A stretch of 6,085 nucleotides of DNA from an uncultured Sutterella sp. GTDB lineage: Bacteria; Pseudomonadota; Gammaproteobacteria; Burkholderiales; Burkholderiaceae_F. Shown in pieces: positions 1-3,803 of this stretch (positions are counted from its first letter, which is position 1; every line of letters begins with the position of its first letter). The DNA is taken from the NCBI GenBank assembly GCA_900764215.1, contig CAAFNI010000404.1:1-6085 (forward strand). Reading direction: 5' to 3'. The translations under genes and the position numbers were made by a program. Under the pieces are notes generated by a model, which made no database searches, was not told where the DNA came from, and saw nothing but the letters and a program-made list of their open reading frames with translations.

Positions 1-40
1 AAGCGGGGCTGACGAAGTCAGCTAATGGATCGATTTTCAT
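1..40 (-). CDS. Start of an unidentified minus-strand gene, cut by the window edge
   Basis: An ATG whose complement lies at 38-40 opens a minus-strand frame reading MKIDPLADFVSPA before the window ends. It is preceded by AGGA five bases upstream of the ATG (minus strand CACAGGATCATC then ATG), which is a good Shine-Dalgarno at normal spacing. The 13 visible codons contain no stop. They are too few to identify a family, so no function is proposed. The gene points the same way as the helicase gene at 1663-3780. Without the TnpB element it would begin about 136 bp downstream of that gene's stop, so it could be a third member of the cluster or a separate unit. The alternative is that this stretch belongs to a plus-strand gene ending at TAA 23-25 (…SGADEVS), but nothing visible supports that more strongly. 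Confidence 0.45.
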   Translation of the reverse strand, partial: MKIDPLADFVSPA

Positions 41-41
41 G

Positions 42-155
42 ATGATCCTGTGGATAAGTGCGAAAACCATCTGTTGCACATTGGAAATGATGTGTTAAGA
101 GCACGAAATCACAGGATCATTTTACGATTTTGATGCAACACTTTTGTTCGTGCTC
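42..155. repeat. Intergenic region with interleaved inverted repeats
   Basis: Three inverted pairs interleave in this AT-richer gap. ATGATCCTGTG at 42-52 matches CACAGGATCAT at 110-120 (11 bp, perfect). TGTTGCA at 72-78 matches TGCAACA at 134-140 (7 bp). GAGCACGAA at 99-107 matches TTCGTGCTC at 147-155 (9 bp, perfect). The last pair extends imperfectly outward to AAATGA at 85-90 and TCATTT at 165-170. A looser direct similarity links CGATTTTcatGATG at 31-44 with CGATTTTGATG at 125-135. Because the pairs cross, they cannot all form one simple hairpin, so alternative folds or protein-binding half-sites are possible. The left arm of the first pair overlaps the Shine-Dalgarno of the minus-strand gene starting at 40. 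I see no convincing -35/-10 pair here. Confidence 0.55.
49..57 (-). promoter_or_regulatory. Perfect DnaA-box sequence (single copy)
   Basis: TGTGGATAA on the plus strand is the complement of TTATCCACA, the consensus DnaA-binding nonamer. Only one copy is seen, 9 bp upstream of the putative minus-strand start at 40. One 9-mer can occur by chance, and there is no cluster of boxes or AT-rich unwinding element here, so this is not evidence of a replication origin. A role in DnaA-dependent regulation of the leftmost gene is possible but speculative. Confidence 0.3.
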
Positions 156-167
156 AATGAATTGTCA

Positions 168-173
168 TTTAAC
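168..173 (+). other. Candidate left target site / TAM (TTTAAC)
   Basis: IS200/IS605 elements insert 3' of a short T-rich target motif that stays outside the left end and also serves as the TnpB target-adjacent motif. TTTAAC resembles the TTTAA- and TTAC-type sites known for members of the family and sits at a plausible distance from the left hairpin. The exact cleavage base is not determined. A second candidate, TTTTAC at 120-125, is less likely because it lies too far from the hairpin and inside the older host repeat. Confidence 0.4.
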
Positions 174-188
174 CCCTCTAGATCTGGC

Positions 189-213
189 AATGCTTGATAC
201 CATTCAAAGTATT
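189..213 (+). repeat. Left-end subterminal hairpin of the TnpB element
   Basis: AATGCTTGA (189-197) pairs with TCAAAGTATT (204-213) around a TACCAT loop. The stem has nine pairs, with one G·T wobble (192 with 210) and one bulged A (206). Imperfect, bulged hairpins are what the Y1 transposase TnpA recognises in this IS group. It lies 30 bp upstream of the tnpB start. It is weaker than the right-end hairpin, as is common for left ends. Confidence 0.5.
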
Positions 214-242
214 CCCGCTAACCAATCAGCAGTCATACTTCG

Positions 243-1562
243 ATGAAGGTCACGTCCACTTACTCCGTGCGCTTGCGCAACTTCAACCGGGTCTTTGACG
301 ACACGGTCGAGGTGTATCGTCGGGCCGTGGACTACTTCATCGAACTCATGATGGAACACTGGGAGTCGCACTTTGCAAATCTCAGTCACGCCAACGACTG
401 CGTTCGCGTTGCAGAGAGTCTGAGCGTTCGCACGATCAAGCGCCCGATGACGGCGTATAACTTTTGCCAAGATTTCGTCAAGTTTCCGAGCTACCTACGC
501 CGGGCCGCCATCAAGGTGGCTTACGGGCAGGTGTCGTCGTATCAAACGCGTTTAGCCAAATGGAAAAAGAAGTCAGGGCAAAAGGGCAGGCCGCCCGGTC
601 TGCCGAAGGCTGGCAGAACATTTCCGGTCATGTATCGCGACAATACGTTCATAAGAACCGGACGCAACAGCGTTCAGCTCAAGGTGCGCATTCGCAATAC
701 CTGGGACTGGGTGGATGTCGAGCTTGACAAGCACGATGTCGACTATATTGCGCTCCATTGCGCCACTCGCAATGAATTGGCACCGACTCTAAGGAAGCGC
801 GGGAACAAATGGTATCTGGATTTCTCCTTCTCGGAGAAAGTTATTCTGGACGAGGTGTCTCTCGACACCCAGCGCATCTTGAGCGTTGATCTTGGGATCA
901 ACAACGCATGCGTGTGTTCGGTCATGGATTCAAAGGGCACTATCATCGACAGGTTTTTCAAAAAGCTGCCGAAAGAGCAAGACTCTTTGGAACGTGCCTT
1001 GCGCCGCATCAAGAAAGCTCAAAGCAACGGTGCGAAACGCACGCCGAGGCTTTGGGCGAGAGCGAATGGTGTCAACAAGGACATTGCCGTCAAGACGGCC
1101 AACTTCATCGCAGGAGTTGCGAACGAATTCAAGGTCGACGTCATCGTCATGGAACACCTTGATCTCGCGGGCCGCAAACGCGGCTCGAAACGTCAGCGAC
1201 TTCATCACTGGCGAGCCAAGTCTGTCCAGAAGATGGTGGAGCACAAGGCGCACAGGTGCGGAATCCGCATTCGTCGCGTCTGTGCTTGGAACACGTCGAA
1301 GCTTGCCTTTGACGGCACCGGTGTCGTTACAAGAGACACGAACAACTACAGCATGTGTACGTTTCAGACAGGCAAGCGCTATTCGTGCGACCTGTCTGCT
1401 TCGTACAACATAGGAGCTCGGTACTTCCTGAGGGAGTACGAGAAGTCCATTTCGGTGACGAAATGGCGGCGCATTTCGGCAAAAGTTCCGGGATGTGCCA
1501 AGAGGGTCACACGCACCCTGGACACTCTAATTCGGGTTTGCGCGGAGCTGCGTTCCATGTGA
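243..1562 (+). CDS. tnpB: TnpB, RNA-guided nuclease of an IS1341-type element
   Basis: This 439-residue protein has the TnpB/IS605 OrfB layout and normal family length. An N-terminal nucleic-acid-binding half (about 1-200) includes a basic linker KKKSGQKGRPPGLPK (108-122), and a RuvC-like nuclease half follows. All three catalytic acids are present: D216 in SVDLGIN, E304 in IVMEHLDL, and D383 in CDLSASYNIGARY. TnpB proteins are known to use an omega RNA to cut DNA next to a TAM, favouring retention of the element. The zinc finger is degenerate: the usual first CxxC is replaced by KLAFDGTG (353-360), and only C372 and C382 remain of the second pair. The ATG at 243 is the first start after an in-frame TAA at 219-221, and no clear Shine-Dalgarno precedes it. 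The gene converges on the helicase gene at 1663. It appears catalytically intact, not a nuclease-dead regulator. Confidence 0.92.
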   Translation: MKVTSTYSVRLRNFNRVFDDTVEVYRRAVDYFIELMMEHWESHFANLSHANDCVRVAESLSVRTIKRPMTAYNFCQDFVKFPSYLRRAAIKVAYGQVSSYQTRLAKWKKKSGQKGRPPGLPKAGRTFPVMYRDNTFIRTGRNSVQLKVRIRNTWDWVDVELDKHDVDYIALHCATRNELAPTLRKRGNKWYLDFSFSEKVILDEVSLDTQRILSVDLGINNACVCSVMDSKGTIIDRFFKKLPKEQDSLERALRRIKKAQSNGAKRTPRLWARANGVNKDIAVKTANFIAGVANEFKVDVIVMEHLDLAGRKRGSKRQRLHHWRAKSVQKMVEHKAHRCGIRIRRVCAWNTSKLAFDGTGVVTRDTNNYSMCTFQTGKRYSCDLSASYNIGARYFLREYEKSISVTKWRRISAKVPGCAKRVTRTLDTLIRVCAELRSM

Positions 1563-1659
1563 ACGCAGATTTCTGAGCTTGCCCGCTATCTGGGCCCAGG
1601 CACTCCTTCTAGTAAACGGAAGGAAGCCCCGTCCAATTATTTGGGCGGGGAGGATTCAC
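1563..1659 (+). ncRNA. Probable 3' scaffold of the TnpB omega RNA, overlapping the right end
   Basis: In characterised TnpB elements the omega RNA covers the 3' end of tnpB and the right end, with the guide taken from flanking DNA just past the element. Here the stretch after the tnpB stop is densely structured. It contains GCCC/GGGC at 1581-1584 and 1592-1595, a perfect palindrome CTGGGCCCAG at 1590-1599, a hairpin TCCTTC (1604-1609) with GAAGGA (1619-1624), and the terminal 10-bp hairpin. The 5' end of the RNA cannot be set from sequence and probably lies inside tnpB. The assignment is by analogy with the family, and no promoter or processing site was identified. Confidence 0.55.
1627..1650 (+). 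repeat. Right-end hairpin of the TnpB element
   Basis: CCCCGTCCAA (1627-1636) pairs with TTGGGCGGGG (1641-1650) around a TTAT loop, giving a 10-bp stem with one T·G wobble. The flanks GAAG on the left and AGGATTCAC on the right match the guide tract and cleavage site arrangement of IS200/IS605 right ends. There is no T-run on either strand after the stem, so it is not read as an intrinsic terminator. Confidence 0.75.
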
Positions 1660-1680
1660 TAATCACTGAGGCAAAAAAGG
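1660..1680 (+). other. Predicted guide region of the omega RNA
   Basis: The bases immediately 3' of the element terminus (TAATCACTGAGGCAAAAAAG and one more) would form the omega RNA guide. They correspond to the stop codon and last codons of the helicase gene read in antisense. With the left TTTAAC they reconstruct the empty site, so TnpB would be expected to cut chromosomes that have lost the element. Guide length and exact first base are inferred from the family, not observed. Confidence 0.45.
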
Positions 1681-3780
1681 ACTTGGCGTGCCGCCGCAGG
1701 AGAGAAACAGTACGTCAGCTGCACGCGAGCAGGCCACGTAGTAGAGCGCTTCCTCAGCGCGACGGTGCTGCTTGAGGCTTGCGTTGTCCCGTTCATCCTC
1801 ATGCTTGAGTTCAAGCGGGAATGTTCCGAGATTCATGCCGGCGACGAAAACCACCTTGTATTCAAGGCCCTTGATGCGATGCATCGTGGAGATGCGAATG
1901 CCGGGCAGTTCTGGGTCATCCGCGCTGTCGCGGCTGAGGCGGCGGATTTTCACGCGGCTGTTCAGCAGCCCCTCATAGAGGGACAACTGGTCGTTGGTTC
2001 TCACCGCTATGCAGATGTCGCTCTCGGAATATCCGCGGTCGCTTTGGAGCAAAGCCTTTATTTCGCCGATGATCCAGTCGCATTCCTCCCGGGCGCTGTC
2101 GGCTTTGTGCACGATCGGCGCGGGACCATGGCGAAGCGAGGCGTAGCCCGTTTTCTCGTCGTCGCCGCCCTCCATGTTGTCGACGGCCTTGCCCTGATAA
2201 ACACGTTCGGCGATGCGGCGGATTTCGTCCGTGGTGCGGTAGTTGACGCGCAGCTTGCGCGAGCGCCCTCGGATTTCAATGCCGCATGACGAGAAGGCGA
2301 TCGGCTTGGCGTAGATTCTCTGGTGGGCGTCGCCGACCAGGAACAAGTCGCCTTCCTTGAACGGGTCGTTCTTGGAGATGTCGGGCGTCAAGGCGCGAAG
2401 GAGCTTGAGGGTGTCTGGGCGGAAGTCCTGAATTTCGTCGCAGATCACGGCGCGGAAAAGCCCCTTCGGGTACGTCTTCTGAATGAGCTCGACCGCAACC
2501 TCGGAGGCGTCCTCGACGGTCATGGCATCGTGGAGATTGAGCTGCATGCGCATTTCTTCAAAGACGGGCCAGATGGCCTTGCGCTGCATTCGGGTCAGCG
2601 CAACGCCGCGTCCGGTACGCGGTGCGAACATGTATTCCTTGGCTGAATGACAGTGCAGGGGAAGGACGATTTCTTCCCATTCGTCGCGGTAAAAGTCGTC
2701 GCTCAAGTCGAAGTCCGCGGGCTTCATGATCATGGCGCTGCGCCATGCCCGCTCGTAAATTGAATCCGCCTTGCCGGGGTAGACGATGCTCTTGGCGCAG
2801 CCGTGTTGGCGCAGGAAGGTCGCGAGCCAGGCATCGATGTTGAGCACGGTGATCCGCTTCATGTGTTCGCGCGAGACGATCGTTCGGAGCTGCGCCTCGA
2901 TGTCGACGGCGAGATTCCGGGTGAAGGTCGTAAAGAGGAGACGATCGTTTTCACTCCAGTCCGCGAGTTCAACGAGGCGCTTTGCGCGGTGAAGCGCAAC
3001 AACGGTTTTGCCGGTGCCCGCGCCGCCCGTGATGCGGGCCGCGCCGTGCCAGCGGCGGTCGACGAGCTGCCGCTGAGACGGGTGAAGGAAGACGCGCCAC
3101 TGGGCAAGGGGCTTGTCCATGATGTCGCGCAATTCCTCTTCGGATTCGACGATGCGGAAATGACCTGAGTCGAGAAGGCCGGCTTCAGTGCGGCTCTGGG
3201 CCTTCTGGTCTTCAACATCTTCCTCATAGGCCTCGACGATCTTTTCCCACTTTTCGCCTTGCAGGAACCAGGTGAGCATTTCATAGACACGCTCGGGGAG
3301 CTGCGCCTGAATGGCGGCGAGGCCGGATTCTTCCGTGACGGCGCGAACGATGGCGAGCCGTTCTTCCGGAAGCCCGATGTCGAGGAGCTGTTCGTCGGTG
3401 AGCGCCTCGAAAAGCGAAGGCTTTTGCGCGTCCTTTTTCTCCTGCGCGCGGGTCGAGACTTCATAAATCTGGACGCTTCGCGTGCGGGTGTTGATTTCGC
3501 AGCGGTGCGTGTCGGCCCAGAGCGAGGCATCCTTTTCGTCTCCCACCCACATCGTCAGGTAGACGTTGCCGAGTGCCTTGAGAATGAGGCCGATGCCCTT
3601 CGCGGGAAGCGCGAGCTGATAGTCTGAAGCTCCCTTCAAGGGCACGAACGTGACGGAGCCGCCCATGCGGAAGCGGTTGAGAAATACTGAAACGGCCTGC
3701 TTCTCCTCTTCCTTCAAGGCGTCAATCTGCGCAAAAATCGGGCGGCTGACAGCAAGCTTTCTCATGTGTTCAAATGCCAT
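1663..3780 (-). CDS. UvrD/Rep-like SF1 helicase with an N-terminal RelE-like domain
   Basis: This ATP-dependent DNA helicase has a complete set of SF1A motifs. Residues are counted from the upstream ATG at 3798: Walker A GGAGTGKT (258-265), motif Ia LLFTTFTRNLAVDI (287-300), Walker B ICDEIQDF (452-459), motif III LVGDAHQRIY (487-496), motif IV LRVNYRTTDEI (516-526), motif V STMHRIKGLEYKVVFV (637-652) and motif VI YYVACSRAADVL (686-697). No exonuclease domain is visible. Residues about 12-115 resemble a RelE-type toxin fold, ending in GNVYLTMWV and HRCEIN, and an acidic linker to ~235 follows. I chose the second ATG (3780, 705 aa) because AGAGAG sits 6 nt upstream, whereas the ATG at 3798 has no good ribosome site. 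The gene starts 23 bp after the upstream stop, indicating an operon. The C-terminus (GTPSPFLPQ) looks natural, so the TnpB insertion 3 bp downstream did not truncate it. Confidence 0.88.
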   Translation of the reverse strand: MAFEHMRKLAVSRPIFAQIDALKEEEKQAVSVFLNRFRMGGSVTFVPLKGASDYQLALPAKGIGLILKALGNVYLTMWVGDEKDASLWADTHRCEINTRTRSVQIYEVSTRAQEKKDAQKPSLFEALTDEQLLDIGLPEERLAIVRAVTEESGLAAIQAQLPERVYEMLTWFLQGEKWEKIVEAYEEDVEDQKAQSRTEAGLLDSGHFRIVESEEELRDIMDKPLAQWRVFLHPSQRQLVDRRWHGAARITGGAGTGKTVVALHRAKRLVELADWSENDRLLFTTFTRNLAVDIEAQLRTIVSREHMKRITVLNIDAWLATFLRQHGCAKSIVYPGKADSIYERAWRSAMIMKPADFDLSDDFYRDEWEEIVLPLHCHSAKEYMFAPRTGRGVALTRMQRKAIWPVFEEMRMQLNLHDAMTVEDASEVAVELIQKTYPKGLFRAVICDEIQDFRPDTLKLLRALTPDISKNDPFKEGDLFLVGDAHQRIYAKPIAFSSCGIEIRGRSRKLRVNYRTTDEIRRIAERVYQGKAVDNMEGGDDEKTGYASLRHGPAPIVHKADSAREECDWIIGEIKALLQSDRGYSESDICIAVRTNDQLSLYEGLLNSRVKIRRLSRDSADDPELPGIRISTMHRIKGLEYKVVFVAGMNLGTFPLELKHEDERDNASLKQHRRAEEALYYVACSRAADVLFLSCGGTPSPFLPQ

Positions 3781-3795
3781 TTTTGTCTCTCTTCT
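3781..3795 (-). promoter_or_regulatory. Ribosome binding site that decides the helicase start
   Basis: On the minus strand, AGAAGAGAGACAAAA lies directly before the ATG at 3780, placing AGAGAG six bases from the start. The alternative in-frame ATG at 3798 is only 5 bp from the upstream stop and has just an AGG eleven bases away. The purine tract therefore favours the downstream start. Ribosomes finishing the upstream gene could reinitiate at either. Confidence 0.55.
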
Positions 3796-3803
3796 CATTC
3801 AAT

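Larger units (their letters stand above)
174..1659 (+). mobile_element. tnpB-only IS200/IS605-group (IS1341-type) element
   Basis: The element holds one gene, tnpB, with no tnpA Y1 transposase inside or beside it. The right end is well supported: a GAAG guide-like tract at 1623-1626, a 10-bp hairpin at 1627-1650, then a terminus GGATTCAC ending at 1659, the classical layout of IS200/IS605 right ends. The left end is less certain. I place it after TTTAAC (168-173), the candidate target/TAM sequence, because an imperfect hairpin begins 16 nt further in at 189. Also, both arms of a host inverted repeat (99-107 and 147-155) lie to its left, so they predate the insertion. This family makes no target-site duplication, and none is seen. 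Mobility would need a TnpA acting in trans. Confidence 0.7.

Noticed and set aside
8..22. Perfect hairpin GCTGAC-GAA-GTCAGC as a terminator
   Set aside because: No T-run follows on either strand, and it falls inside the probable start of the minus-strand gene.
1..173. Chromosomal or plasmid replication origin
   Set aside because: Only one DnaA box is present, with no iterons, no AT-rich unwinding region and no origin-linked genes in view.
886..1413. Plus-strand open frame overlapping tnpB in another frame
   Set aside because: It has an arginine- and serine-rich composition typical of a frame-shifted shadow, and the tnpB frame holds the RuvC motifs.
243..1562. Nuclease-dead TnpB-like regulator (TldR type)
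   Set aside because: All three RuvC acidic residues are present, so catalytic inactivation is not supported.
243..1659. Cas12-type CRISPR effector with an array
   Set aside because: There are no repeat-spacer units anywhere in the window. The size and IS-type right end indicate TnpB.
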